From contig CAMLSF010000077.1 of assembly GCA_946482615.1 (NCBI GenBank), positions 1 through 17,516 on the forward strand: a DNA stretch of 17,516 nucleotides, given 5' to 3'. The position numbers and the translations under genes are program-made. Below, one piece after another: positions 8,963-17,300 of the stretch. Positions within the stretch are counted from its first letter, which is position 1. Every line of letters starts with the position of its first letter. The stretch comes from an uncultured Chromatiaceae bacterium. Its GTDB lineage: Bacteria > Pseudomonadota > Gammaproteobacteria > Enterobacterales > Alteromonadaceae. The notes under the pieces are model-generated. The model was not told the DNA's origin. It made no database searches and was given only the letters and a program-made list of their open reading frames with translations.

Positions 8963-9673
8963 ATGAGCGATTTAAGCCTTTGGCCTTTACTTGGCATCGC
9001 AGTGGTGATGCTTGGTTTCTTATTAAAATTTAATCCGGTATTGGTGGTGACGGTCGCGGCTTTTGCCACTGGTATGGCGGTCAAAATGCCGATACTGGTC
9101 TGGCTGGAGTCTTTAGGCACCGCCTTTTTAAAAACCCGGAATTTGCCACTGATTTTGTTATTGCCTTTGGCCGTGATTGGTTTGCTGGAGCGCCATGGCC
9201 TGCGCGAAAAAGCCCAAAGCTGGATCCAACAGATTAAAGCCGCGACAACAGGACGTTTGCTCTTGGTGTATCTGGCATTACGCGAAAGTACAGCAGCAGC
9301 CGGCCTGACCAGTCTGGGCGGACATCCACAAATGGTCAGGCCTTTGCTTTCTCCTATGGCGGAAGCGGCTTTTGAACAAAAACATCAGAGCCTGCCGGAT
9401 AAAATTAAATACCAAATCCGGGCTATGTCGGCCGCAACCGACAATATAGGGCTGTTTTTTGGTGAAGATATTTTTGTCGCTTTTGGCGCCATTATCTTAA
9501 TGCACACCTTTTTGCGCGAGTCCGGCATTGAAACTGACCCATTGCATATCGCGCTTTGGGGCATACCAACGGCTCTGGCTGCGTTTTTAATTCATGGCAG
9601 CCGTTTAATCCGTTTTGACGCTTATCTGGCGCGTCAGCTTCAACAACTGACCCGGGAGCAACGCCATGATTAG
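8963..9673 (+). CDS. DUF969 family membrane protein
   Basis: This 236-residue inner-membrane protein has about six hydrophobic segments, for example LLGIAVVMLGFLL, VLVVTVAAFATGMAV, LPLILLLPLAVIGLLERHGLRE and FVAFGAIILMHTFL. Family-like conserved stretches are GLLERHGLRE, RESTAAAGLTSLGGHPQMVRPLLSPMAEAA and SAATDNIGLFFGEDIF. I recognise it as DUF969 by sequence style. The family has no settled function. It overlaps the next gene (DUF979) by eight bases, so the two are translationally coupled and probably form one membrane complex. The third gene is pcp. From this context I infer a transporter for pyroglutamate or pyroglutamyl peptides, but the substrate is unproven. The ATG at 8963 has an AGGA ribosome site five bases away. 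Confidence 0.85.
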   Translation: MSDLSLWPLLGIAVVMLGFLLKFNPVLVVTVAAFATGMAVKMPILVWLESLGTAFLKTRNLPLILLLPLAVIGLLERHGLREKAQSWIQQIKAATTGRLLLVYLALRESTAAAGLTSLGGHPQMVRPLLSPMAEAAFEQKHQSLPDKIKYQIRAMSAATDNIGLFFGEDIFVAFGAIILMHTFLRESGIETDPLHIALWGIPTALAAFLIHGSRLIRFDAYLARQLQQLTREQRHD

Positions 9674-10604
9674 TATGACGCTGCTGTATTACGTCGCTGC
9701 TGTGCTGTTTTTTGCTGTGGCCTTTTTTAGCTTTAACGACAAAAGATACAGCAGCGCTTTGTTCTGGTTCAGCTATGGCCTGATTTTCTTATTGGGTGAT
9801 TTTATGCCACCTGCGCTGGTCGGAGGCTTAGTAGTGCTGATGGCTTTAGTGGCGGGATTTGGTGGTGTCAAAGGGGGTCTGTACCAGACACTGGAACTGC
9901 AACAACGGCTGGACGCGGTCAAACGTCTGGGCAATAAGTTATTTATCCCCGCCCTGATGATCCCTGTGCTTACGGTATTTTCAGCTTTGGTTCTGGTGCA
10001 TATTCAGGGTGATGGCTGGTCTTTATTGGATCCTAAAAATGCCACTTTATCTGCTTTAGGCTTAGCTGCTTTTTTTGCCGTATTGGCCGCTTTGTATCTC
10101 ACCAAAGAAAAACCACAACAAGCTCTGAAAGAGTCCTCACGGTTAATTGAAGCTATAGGCTGGGCTTTTTTATTGCCGCAGTTACTGGCCACTTTGGGGT
10201 TGTTATTTAATCAGGCCGGTGTAGGGGATACAGTATCTCAGCTAACGACTTTGTACTTAAATTTAAACCATCCTTTGCTGGCTGTGGCTTGTTATGCCTT
10301 AGGCATGGCCTTATTTACTGTGATTATGGGCAATGCTTTTGCCGCTTTTCCGGTGATCACTGCAGGCATAGGTATTCCACTTCTGGTGCTGCAGCACGGT
10401 GGCGATCCGGCCATTATGGCGGCTATCGGCATGTTTTGTGGTTACTGTGGCACTTTGCTGACCCCTATGGCGGCGAACTTTAATATAGTGCCGGCGGCAC
10501 TTTTAGAGCTGCCGGATAAAAATGCGGTGATTAAAGCTCAGGCGCCAACCGCTTTAGTACTGCTTGGCGTCAATATAGCGCTGATGTATTTGTTAATGTT
10601 TTAA
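9666..10604 (+). CDS. DUF979 family membrane protein
   Basis: This 312-residue polytopic protein has roughly nine to ten hydrophobic segments. Notable conserved-looking stretches are GNAFAAFPVITAGIGIPLL and GMFCGYCGTLLTPMAANFNIVPAA. These glycine/proline-broken hairpin-like stretches near polar residues recall substrate sites in ion-coupled organic-anion transporters, but that resemblance is inference. I recognise it as DUF979, the usual partner of DUF969. The ATG at 9666 lies inside the end of the DUF969 gene and has GGGAG seven bases upstream. A second ATG at 9675 is possible but has poorer spacing. It is followed after 12 bases by pcp. No biochemical role is established to my knowledge. 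Confidence 0.85.
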   Translation: MISMTLLYYVAAVLFFAVAFFSFNDKRYSSALFWFSYGLIFLLGDFMPPALVGGLVVLMALVAGFGGVKGGLYQTLELQQRLDAVKRLGNKLFIPALMIPVLTVFSALVLVHIQGDGWSLLDPKNATLSALGLAAFFAVLAALYLTKEKPQQALKESSRLIEAIGWAFLLPQLLATLGLLFNQAGVGDTVSQLTTLYLNLNHPLLAVACYALGMALFTVIMGNAFAAFPVITAGIGIPLLVLQHGGDPAIMAAIGMFCGYCGTLLTPMAANFNIVPAALLELPDKNAVIKAQAPTALVLLGVNIALMYLLMF

Positions 10605-10616
10605 ACCGGAGCAGCT

Positions 10617-11261
10617 ATGCACAGCATTTTATTAACTGGCTTTGAGCCTTTTGGTGGCGAACAAACTAATCCGTCCTGGCTGGCCGCACAGCAGTTGGAT
10701 GGTTATCAACTGGACGATGAGGTGCAGATTGTCAGCAGGCAACTGTCCTGTGAGTTTGAACAAAGTCAGCTGGAACTTAAAACAGCCATTGCTGAATTAA
10801 AACCTGTGCTGGTATTGGCGATAGGTCAGGCCGGTGGCCGCACTGAACTGTGTTTTGAAAAAGTGGCCATTAATTTTATCGACGCCCGTATAGCAGATAA
10901 TGCCGGACAGCAGCCGATAGATAAAACTGTAGTGACAGAGGGCCCTGCCGCCTATTTTACCACCTTGCCGGTCAAAGCTATGGTCAATAGCCTGAAGCAA
11001 GATGGCATACCAGCAGCAGTGTCTTACACGGCCGGAACCTATGTCTGCAATACGGTGTTTTATGCGCTGATGCACCAACTTCGGGATAACCCCAAAGTAC
11101 GGGCTGGTTTTTTACATATCCCCTATGCACCAGAACAAGCTATAGGTAAAGCCGTCGCTTCTATGCCGGTGGATATGGTGGTGCGCGCATTAAAACTCTG
11201 TTTGCCTGTGGCACTGCAAAGCAGCGACGATATGCAAATAGCAGCAGGGACGCTCGACTAG
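10617..11261 (+). CDS. pcp: Pyrrolidone-carboxylate (pyroglutamyl) peptidase, family C15
   Basis: This cytoplasmic cysteine peptidase removes N-terminal pyroglutamate (5-oxoproline) from peptides. The 214-residue product has the usual family length. The catalytic residues are visible: Glu81 in GGRTELCFEKVAINF, Cys144 in SYTAGTYVCNTVFYALMH, and His167 in AGFLHIPYAPEQ. The N-terminal LLTGFEPFGGEQTNPSW and ARIADNAGQQP are family hallmarks. It is the third gene of the operon with the DUF969/DUF979 membrane proteins, 12 bases after the DUF979 stop, with a CGGAG ribosome site. A terminator follows about 20 bases after its stop. The linkage suggests that the membrane pair moves its substrate or product. 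Confidence 0.95.
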   Translation: MHSILLTGFEPFGGEQTNPSWLAAQQLDGYQLDDEVQIVSRQLSCEFEQSQLELKTAIAELKPVLVLAIGQAGGRTELCFEKVAINFIDARIADNAGQQPIDKTVVTEGPAAYFTTLPVKAMVNSLKQDGIPAAVSYTAGTYVCNTVFYALMHQLRDNPKVRAGFLHIPYAPEQAIGKAVASMPVDMVVRALKLCLPVALQSSDDMQIAAGTLD

Positions 11262-11276
11262 ATTTTGGCTTCAAGC

Positions 11277-11305
11277 TTGCCTTAAAGCGCCTGCATGGTT
11301 AAAAT
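11277..11305 (+). promoter_or_regulatory. Candidate sigma-70 promoter of sugE nested in the pcp terminator
   Basis: TTGCCT (11277-11282, four of six matches) is followed by exactly 17 bases and TAAAAT (11300-11305, five of six matches). The predicted start near 11312 lies in the right arm of the pcp terminator and about 20 bases before the first riboswitch hairpin. No better promoter is visible between pcp and the riboswitch. Confidence 0.45.
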
Positions 11306-11319
11306 TGCGGCGCTTTTTT
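11284..11319 (+). terminator. Rho-independent terminator after pcp
   Basis: The stem AAGCGCC/GGCGCTT, extended by a GCA/TGC stack across a one-base bulge, encloses an A/T-rich loop and runs into six T (11314-11319). It lies just after pcp and before the guanidine riboswitch, so it separates the pcp operon from sugE. Confidence 0.75.
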
Positions 11320-11331
11320 CCACTATGGCCT

Positions 11332-11376
11332 GTTGGGACGACCCAATAGCGCATCTTTATATCGGGGACGACCCCA
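11332..11376 (+). ncRNA. Guanidine-II (mini-ykkC) riboswitch
   Basis: Two short hairpins each carry the diagnostic ACGA tetraloop. The first is TTGGG-ACGA-CCCAA (11333-11346) and the second GGGG-ACGA-CCCC (11364-11375), with a 17-base linker. This is the mini-ykkC / guanidine-II architecture (paired stems with ACGR loops), a class known to bind guanidinium and turn on translation of downstream genes. The next gene is sugE/gdx, the guanidinium exporter, which is the typical target. The second hairpin ends 23 bases before the sugE ATG, close to its ribosome site, in line with translational control. Confidence 0.92.
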
Positions 11377-11398
11377 ACTTCATACACTGGAATACCTT

Positions 11399-11713
11399 AT
11401 GAACTGGTTATTGCTTGTTGTGGCTGGCTTATTAGAAGTCGGTTGGGCTGTGGGTTTAAAATACACTGAAGGTTTTACTAAATTCTGGCCATCGGTCTGG
11501 ACTCTTGGCGCAATGCTTTTGAGCATTACCCTGCTCGGCCTGGCAATGCGCGATTTGCCCGTGGGTACAGCCTATGCGGTCTGGACCGGCATAGGTGCGA
11601 TCGGCACTGTGATAGTTGGAATTTACCTGCTCGGCGACCCGGCAACAGCCGGGCGTTTGATTAGCCTAGCTTTGATCTTATTAGGCATTATCGGCTTAAA
11701 ACTGAGTTCTTAA
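11399..11713 (+). CDS. sugE: Guanidinium exporter Gdx (SugE), SMR family
   Basis: Gdx/SugE is a small inner-membrane antiporter that expels guanidinium in exchange for protons. The 104-residue product has four membrane helices, and the essential glutamate is Glu13 in the first helix ([18 protein letters not shown]). Other SugE signatures are [17 protein letters not shown] and the [14 protein letters not shown] end. A longer in-frame reading from 11333 would place 22 extra residues over the riboswitch and is rejected: the ATG at 11399 gives the family N-terminus and has a TGGA ribosome site. The guanidine-II riboswitch directly upstream strongly supports the guanidinium (Gdx) subtype over a quaternary-ammonium exporter such as EmrE. 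The gene is convergent with the antiporter gene at 11750. Confidence 0.96.
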   Translation: MNWLLLVVAGLLEVGWAVGLKYTEGFTKFWPSVWTLGAMLLSITLLGLAMRDLPVGTAYAVWTGIGAIGTVIVGIYLLGDPATAGRLISLALILLGIIGLKLSS

Positions 11714-11721
11714 CTACACAA

Positions 11722-11739
11722 GGGGCACTGCTGTGCCCC
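11722..11739. terminator. Stem-loop between convergent sugE and antiporter genes
   Basis: A perfect seven-pair GC-rich stem (GGGGCAC/GTGCCCC) with a four-base loop lies in the 36-base gap between the two convergent stops. Neither side has a real U tract. It is well placed to be a shared terminator, but the sequence support is only the hairpin. Confidence 0.45.
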
Positions 11740-11749
11740 GCTTACAAAG

Positions 11750-13294
11750 TTAAAGGGTGATATGCTGGCGGACCCGTTCGCCTAAACCTACACCAGCTTC
11801 TGACATCGTCAGATAAGTGTGATCTGCGCCCGCCTCCATGATGGCTGCCGCTTCATCCTTGTGCATACTGTGTGAGACTATTAAGCCGCCAAAACCTGCC
11901 TGACGCAGTTTTTTAGTCGCTATCACTTTGGCTTCAACATCATTTAAACAAAGCACTACAGCTTTGATGCCCCCCAAGGTTAAGCCCTGCCAGAACACCT
12001 GATCCTCCGCGTCGGCAAACAGCACATTGTTGCCTTTGTCCTGATGATCAGCCACTTTGGCCGGATCTGAGTCCAGCGCTACCAAATGGCATTTATGCTC
12101 CAGATACTGATAAGCCGCCGAGCCGGTGCGGCCCATGCCCATAATCAATACTTCAGCGTCGCCCAAAGACACAGGTTGTTCATCCGGGTGATGAATATCA
12201 CGCTCATAAGGGATAAGGCGGTGGGCTAATCGTTCATACAAAGGGTGGGCAAACCGGTTTAAAGGCGCTGACACCACAAAAGATAACGCCACAGTTAAGG
12301 CAAGCGGAATAAGGAATTGTGGCATCACACTGGCAGCAACAATAAGCGCAAACTCACTGTAGTTACTCAGCACTAAACCCGATAAAAAAGCACTACGGGC
12401 TCTTAATCTGAACATCACCAACAACGCAAAAAACAACACAGCTTTAAAGGGCAGTAAAGCGGTCATCAAAGCCGCAAAAAGCCAGGCTTGTTGATCCGGC
12501 AAACCGCCTAAACCAATTTGCAGAAAAAAACCGACCAGAAAAAACTCTTTTAACCCCCACAAGGTTTTGGACAACTCCCCTGCTCTGTTATGCCCGGCCA
12601 GCAAAGCGCCAAACACCAAAGCGCCTAACTCAGAACTTAAACCTACCGCATGAAAACCTGAGCCCCCCAGCACCACAGCCAGCATCACGCCAAATAAAAT
12701 CTGCAGGTCATCATGGCCTGTTAAATCCATCAGCTTGTACAGCAAAGGGCGTAACAAAGGCACCAGCAGCACCAGTAAGGCAAAAGGTGATGGGGTAATA
12801 CCCTGGGTAAAACTCAGAAGCGCCATAGCTATTAAGTCCTGCATCACCAGAATGCCGATGGCAACACGGCCATGAAAAGCCCGGATCTCCCTTTTGCCTT
12901 CCAGCACTTTGGCGGCCAGCACTGTGCTGGAAAACGCCAAAGCGGCAGCAAGCATCAACGCATGATACCAATCCGGTTCAAAGGTCAGATAAATAATGGG
13001 GGTGTACAACAAAGCCGAACTGGCAAAATGGGCCAGACTACCACCTAAAACTTCTGTTTTACCTAAACTGCGGATATTGAGTTTTAGACCCACAGTAAAT
13101 AACAGCAGCAACACACCTAAATGTGCGACATGGGCAATAATGGCATTGCCTTCTTTAGGCAGCTCCAGTTCTGTCGCAGAGGCAGTGATCATAAAACCGG
13201 CGGCCAGATAACCAATCAGAGGCGGCAAGCCAATTAAGCGCACCAGCAAACCTAAACTAAAAGCAAAACCTATCCATACCGCTTCTAACAACAT
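11750..13294 (-). CDS. CPA2-family cation:proton antiporter with TrkA-N domain (KefB/YbaL-like)
   Basis: This 514-residue inner-membrane protein has an N-terminal sodium/hydrogen-exchanger domain (about 5-350) with 10 to 12 hydrophobic segments. It includes the conserved GRVAIGILVMQDLIAM stretch (Gln152-Asp153) and a GLSSELGALVFGALLAG helix. A C-terminal RCK/TrkA-N domain (about 381-495) starts with the nucleotide-binding loop GMGRTGSAAYQYL (386-398) and an acidic strand end (ALDSDPAKV). Such proteins exchange potassium or sodium for protons, gated by a bound nucleotide or similar ligand. The TrkA-C domain is absent. It is the last gene of a three-gene operon, 16 bases after the MgtC-family gene, with an AGGAC ribosome site. 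The exact ion and ligand cannot be told, so I give no symbol. Confidence 0.9.
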   Translation of the reverse strand: MLLEAVWIGFAFSLGLLVRLIGLPPLIGYLAAGFMITASATELELPKEGNAIIAHVAHLGVLLLLFTVGLKLNIRSLGKTEVLGGSLAHFASSALLYTPIIYLTFEPDWYHALMLAAALAFSSTVLAAKVLEGKREIRAFHGRVAIGILVMQDLIAMALLSFTQGITPSPFALLVLLVPLLRPLLYKLMDLTGHDDLQILFGVMLAVVLGGSGFHAVGLSSELGALVFGALLAGHNRAGELSKTLWGLKEFFLVGFFLQIGLGGLPDQQAWLFAALMTALLPFKAVLFFALLVMFRLRARSAFLSGLVLSNYSEFALIVAASVMPQFLIPLALTVALSFVVSAPLNRFAHPLYERLAHRLIPYERDIHHPDEQPVSLGDAEVLIMGMGRTGSAAYQYLEHKCHLVALDSDPAKVADHQDKGNNVLFADAEDQVFWQGLTLGGIKAVVLCLNDVEAKVIATKKLRQAGFGGLIVSHSMHKDEAAAIMEAGADHTYLTMSEAGVGLGERVRQHITL

Positions 13295-13310
13295 AAAGGT
13301 CCTTTTGTTT

Positions 13311-13868
13311 TTATTGCCTTTGCGAAGGCTCTGTAGTTTTAGTGTCTTTGTCTGACTTACGTATCACCCAGTCTTTGGCTGTTCTGTGTACACCACGACG
13401 TAAGGCGCTGCTGGCATTTTCCAGCATATCCACACCAGTTAACACTCCAACCACCACCACAGATAACCAAATCGCCACCTGATAATGGCCTAAACCTGTA
13501 GCAACCCCTATAGCGGCCAGCACCCATATAGTGGCAGCAGAAGTCACACCTACCACTATACCTTCACGGGTCAGCATCACACCGGCGCCAAGAAAACCTA
13601 TGCCTGTCACCACCTGGCCGATAATACGGCTTGGATCTGTCACTACGTTCCCCACCATACGATTGGCATCAAGGACCGCATGGCCTAACGGCAACGACAA
13701 AGCGACAAATAAATAAGTGCCCAAGGTGATCAGAATTGAAGTGCGGATCCCTGCCGGCTTACCACGCAGTTGCCTCTCCAATCCAACGATAGCGCCTGTT
13801 AATAAAGTAATGCCTATGGCATGCCAGGATAATGGACTGATATCAAACCAGGCGGGATCCAGCATCAT
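13311..13868 (-). CDS. MgtC/SapB family membrane protein
   Basis: This 185-residue protein has about five hydrophobic segments and the family signatures GAIVGLERQLRGKPAGIRT (25-43) and VTGIGFLGAGVMLTREG (87-103). MgtC-type proteins affect magnesium-limited growth and, in pathogens, ATP-synthase activity; the biochemical role of short homologues is unclear. Salmonella MgtC has a soluble C-terminal domain of about 90 residues. Here only about 35 mostly charged residues follow the last helix, so this is the short SapB/YhiD-like form. The start ATG at 13868 overlaps the stop of the DUF1289 gene (ATGA), and a GGAGGTG ribosome site sits six bases upstream. An ATGATG start makes the second Met equally possible. 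It likely shares a transcript with the antiporter. Confidence 0.9.
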   Translation of the reverse strand: MMLDPAWFDISPLSWHAIGITLLTGAIVGLERQLRGKPAGIRTSILITLGTYLFVALSLPLGHAVLDANRMVGNVVTDPSRIIGQVVTGIGFLGAGVMLTREGIVVGVTSAATIWVLAAIGVATGLGHYQVAIWLSVVVVGVLTGVDMLENASSALRRGVHRTAKDWVIRKSDKDTKTTEPSQRQ

Positions 13869-14119
13869 ACAGCACCTCCGGACGACAATAACTTTTCAGC
13901 ATTACGCGCCCTGGCTGCTTTCCACTCAGCTTCGGTCATAGGCACAGTTTCACCCAAACTACGGGCAACGGCTTTACGCTGTTGGATATTTAATGCAATT
14001 TGTTGATACTGTTCCGGCGTTTTCTTACGCCAGTCGACAATTTCATCCATATGGCGGTAACAACCGACACAAACTTTATCTTCATTCAGCCTGCAACAGG
14101 CGACACAAGGAGATTCCAC
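13865..14119 (-). CDS. DUF1289 domain protein, four-cysteine cluster
   Basis: This 84-residue cytoplasmic protein begins with SPCVACCRLNEDKVCVGCYRHMDEIVDW, the DUF1289 signature. Cysteines at 5, 8 or 9, 17 and 20 could bind a metal such as zinc or an iron-sulfur cluster. The rest is a charged, helical tail. The function of the family is not known. The start is a GTG at 14119 with GGAG five bases upstream; the alternative internal ATG would remove the cysteine motif. Its stop overlaps the start of the MgtC-family gene by four bases, showing translational coupling. I infer no direct role in ion transport. Confidence 0.85.
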   Translation of the reverse strand: MESPCVACCRLNEDKVCVGCYRHMDEIVDWRKKTPEQYQQIALNIQQRKAVARSLGETVPMTEAEWKAARARNAEKLLSSGGAV

Positions 14120-14151
14120 TTCAGCTCCGGCTTTTTAGTCTAACTCCCTCC

Positions 14152-14179
14152 AGTGTAACCACTTTTTGATCCAGGCCAA
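14152..14179 (-). promoter_or_regulatory. Candidate promoter of the DUF1289-mgtC-antiporter operon
   Basis: On the minus strand TTGGCC (14174-14179) is followed by 16 bases and TACACT (14152-14157); each box matches four of six consensus bases. It lies about 33 bases before the GTG start of the DUF1289 gene. Support is modest. Confidence 0.35.
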
Positions 14180-14242
14180 AGTTTTACAGCCAAACTGAAG
14201 TTATCAGTCTGAAATGCCGTGCTTTTAGCCGCAGTTTTTGCT

Positions 14243-14271
14243 TTGAGGCTTTACCCTGCCGGGGCTTTATG
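14243..14271 (+). promoter_or_regulatory. Weak candidate promoter of the beta-propeller amidohydrolase
   Basis: TTGAGG (14243-14248) with a 17-base spacer leads to TTTATG (14266-14271), a poor -10 match. The predicted start would leave a leader of about 27 bases before the ATG at 14305. No better pair is visible in the divergent region 14120-14304. Confidence 0.25.
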
Positions 14272-14304
14272 GCAGCGTACGGTCAAACAACAAGAGGTCC
14301 ACCG

Positions 14305-17300
14305 ATGAAAAACTATAACTACAGTCTGTTAGCTCTGGCTTTATGCTCCACTTTGGCCGTCGCAGCCGATGATAAAAAACCAGTCTGGAATGTCGATAAA
14401 CCAACCGGAAAATTCACTGACATCAAAATCGATGTGCAGCAAGGCACCTGGATGAATGTCAGTGTCAGCCCGGATGGTAAAACCATTGCCTTTGATTTAT
14501 TGGGCGATATTTACACCATGCCGATCAGTGGTGGCAAAGCCAAAGCCCTGACCTCTGATATTGGCTGGCAGATGCAGCCCGTGTTCAGCCCGGATGGTCA
14601 ATACATCGCCTTTACCAGCGATCAGGGGGGCGGCGACAATATCTGGGTCATGAAAGCCGATGGGTCTGAGCAAAAAGCTGTGACAGAAGAGACGTTCCGT
14701 TTATTAAACAGCCCGGCTTGGAGTCCGGACGGTGAGTTTATTGTCGCCCGCAAACACTTTACTGCAGGTCGCTCTTTAGGTGCTGGTGAAGTATGGCAGT
14801 ACCATAAATCAGGTGGCGCTGGTGTGATGCTCACCGCCAAAGCCAATGATGAAAAAGATTTAGGCGAGCCCGCTTTTTCACCGGACGGTAAATACATTTA
14901 TTTCTCGCAGGACGATACGCCAGGCAAAACTTTCCATTACAGCAAAGACTCTGAACAAGGCATTTATGTCATTAAACGTTTTGAGCGTGAAACCGGCAAA
15001 ATTGATGTGCTGCTGCAAGGTGCAGGTGGCGCTATCCGTCCAACCCCTTCGTCTGATGGCAAATATTTAGCTTATATCCGCCGGGTTGATTTCCAGACCA
15101 CTTTGTTTTTATACGACTTAGAAAGTGGTGAACATATCCAGCTGGATAACCAGTTAGACCGGGATATGCAGGAAACCTGGGCTATTCATGGTGTCTACCC
15201 CACCTTAAGCTGGACCCCGGACAACAAAAAACTGGTGTATTGGGCAGGCGGTAAAATCAATAGTCTGGATATCGCCAGCAAAACCAAAACTGAAATCCCG
15301 TTTTCTGTTGAGCGCAGCAAAACTATTCAGCAGGCGGTTAAATTTAAGCAGGATTTAGACAAAGACCAGTTGGATGTAAAGGTGCTGGGCAACCTGCATA
15401 TCTCGCCTGATGGTAAAAAAGCTGTGTATTCGGCTTTAGGCCACTTGTATATCAAAGAGTTAAAATCGGGATCAGCCAAACGCCTGACCAGCCAGAATGA
15501 ACATTTTGAGTTCTATCCACAGTTCTCCCGTGACGGCAGCAAACTGGTCTATGTCAGTTGGCATGACACAGCACAAGGCCGCGTCAAGCTGCTGGATTTG
15601 GCCACTGGCCAAAGCCGGGATTTAACAGCAGAACCTGGTAAATATGTTGAGCCGACTTTCAGCCCGGATGGCCGTACTGTGGTGTACCGCAAATCTGGTG
15701 CCGGTTCGTTACTGGATAAGAAGTGGTCACTCAATACCGGCCTTTATGCGGTGAGCGTCAGTGGCGCCGATAAACCCAAACTCATCAGCCGTAATGGTTT
15801 TGCGCCTATGTTTGGCAAAGACAGCAACAGAGTTTTTGCCCAGGATTATGGTGCATCCCCTACTTTGCTCAGTATAGATTTGACCACAGAGCAACAACGT
15901 ACTTTGTACACAGCCAAATACGGCACAGAGTTTAAGTTATCACCGGATGGCAAGTACCTGGCTTTTGTTGATCGTTTTAAGGTTTATGTCACCCCTTTTG
16001 CAGAGCGTGGTGCTGTGATTGACATCAGTGGCTCAGACACCCAATTCCCGGTCAAACAGCTGTCTGTCAAAGCAGGTACTGATATCAGCTGGACGTCCGA
16101 CAGCAGCAGCTTGTATTGGCACTTAGGGCCAGAACTCTATCATCACAGTATTGCCGGTTTGTTTGACGTCAACAGCAAAGTGAAAGTGGATGCCAAAAAC
16201 GGCAGTTCTATCGGCTTTAGCGTGCCTATGGATAAACCCCAGGGCCAAATCGCTTTTGTCGGTGGCCAGGTCATTACGATGGAAGGCGATACAGTACTGC
16301 AGGATGCTGTGGTGCTGGTGGAAGGCAATAAAATCAAAGCGGTCGGCTCGAAGAATGATGTGAAAGTGCCGGCTGGCGCTGAAGTCATCGACATTACCGG
16401 CAAAACCTTAATGCCAGGTTTGTTTGACGCCCACGCCCACGGCGCTCAGGGCGTGAATCAGCTGATCCCACAACAAAACTATGCCAACTACGCAAGTCTT
16501 GCTTTGGGCGTCACTTCTATTCATGACCCATCAAATGACACTCAGGAAATTTTCACCGCCAGTGAACTGCAAAAAGCCGGTATCACAGTGGGCCCGCGTA
16601 TATTTTCCACTGGTACTATTTTGTACGGCGCTTATGGTGCAGGCTACACCTCGCATATCGACAGCCTGGATGATGCCAAATTTCACTTAGAACGGCTGAA
16701 AAAAGTCGGTGCTTTTTCGGTGAAAAGCTACAACCAGCCACGTCGTAATCAGCGCCAGCAGGTGATTGAAGCAGCGCGAGAACTGGAAATGCTGGTAGTG
16801 CCTGAAGGCGGCTCTTTGCTGCAGCACAACCTGAGTATGGTGGTCGACGGTCACACCACACTGGAGCATTCGTTGCCTGCAGCTGTGCTTTATGATGATG
16901 TCAAACAGTTATGGCAACAAAGCAACACAGCCTACACGCCCACCCTGATAGTGGCCTACGGCGGTATTTTTGGGGAAAACTACTGGTACGATAAAACCGA
17001 TGTCTGGAAACATCCGCGTTTAAGCCAGTATGTGCCTGCCGATGAACTGCGGCCACGCAGCATGCGCCGTCCTAAAGCGCCGGATCATCACTACAACCAT
17101 ATCTCTATTGCCAAAATGGCCAAAGAGTTATCGGATTTGGGCGTAGTGACCAACATTGGCGCTCATGGTCAGCGTGAAAGTTTAGGTGCGCATTGGGAGA
17201 TCTGGATGTTTGCCCAGGGTGGCATGAGCCCGCTGGAAGCGCTAAGAACAGCCACTATTAACCCGGCTAAAACCTTTGGTATGGATCATCAACTGGGTTC

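Noticed and set aside
8836..9120. Minus-strand open frame overlapping the DUF969 start region
   Set aside because: It is antisense to the clear DUF969 coding sequence, has no recognisable family and covers non-coding sequence; judged a shadow.
11333..11398. N-terminal extension of SugE by 22 residues
   Set aside because: It is read from riboswitch sequence, has no ribosome site, and shifts the essential Glu13 out of register with the family.
14317..14355. Lipoprotein signal in the beta-propeller amidohydrolase
   Set aside because: The Cys in LALALCS is preceded by Leu, not Gly/Ala/Ser, so there is no proper lipobox; a type I cleavage after AVA fits better.
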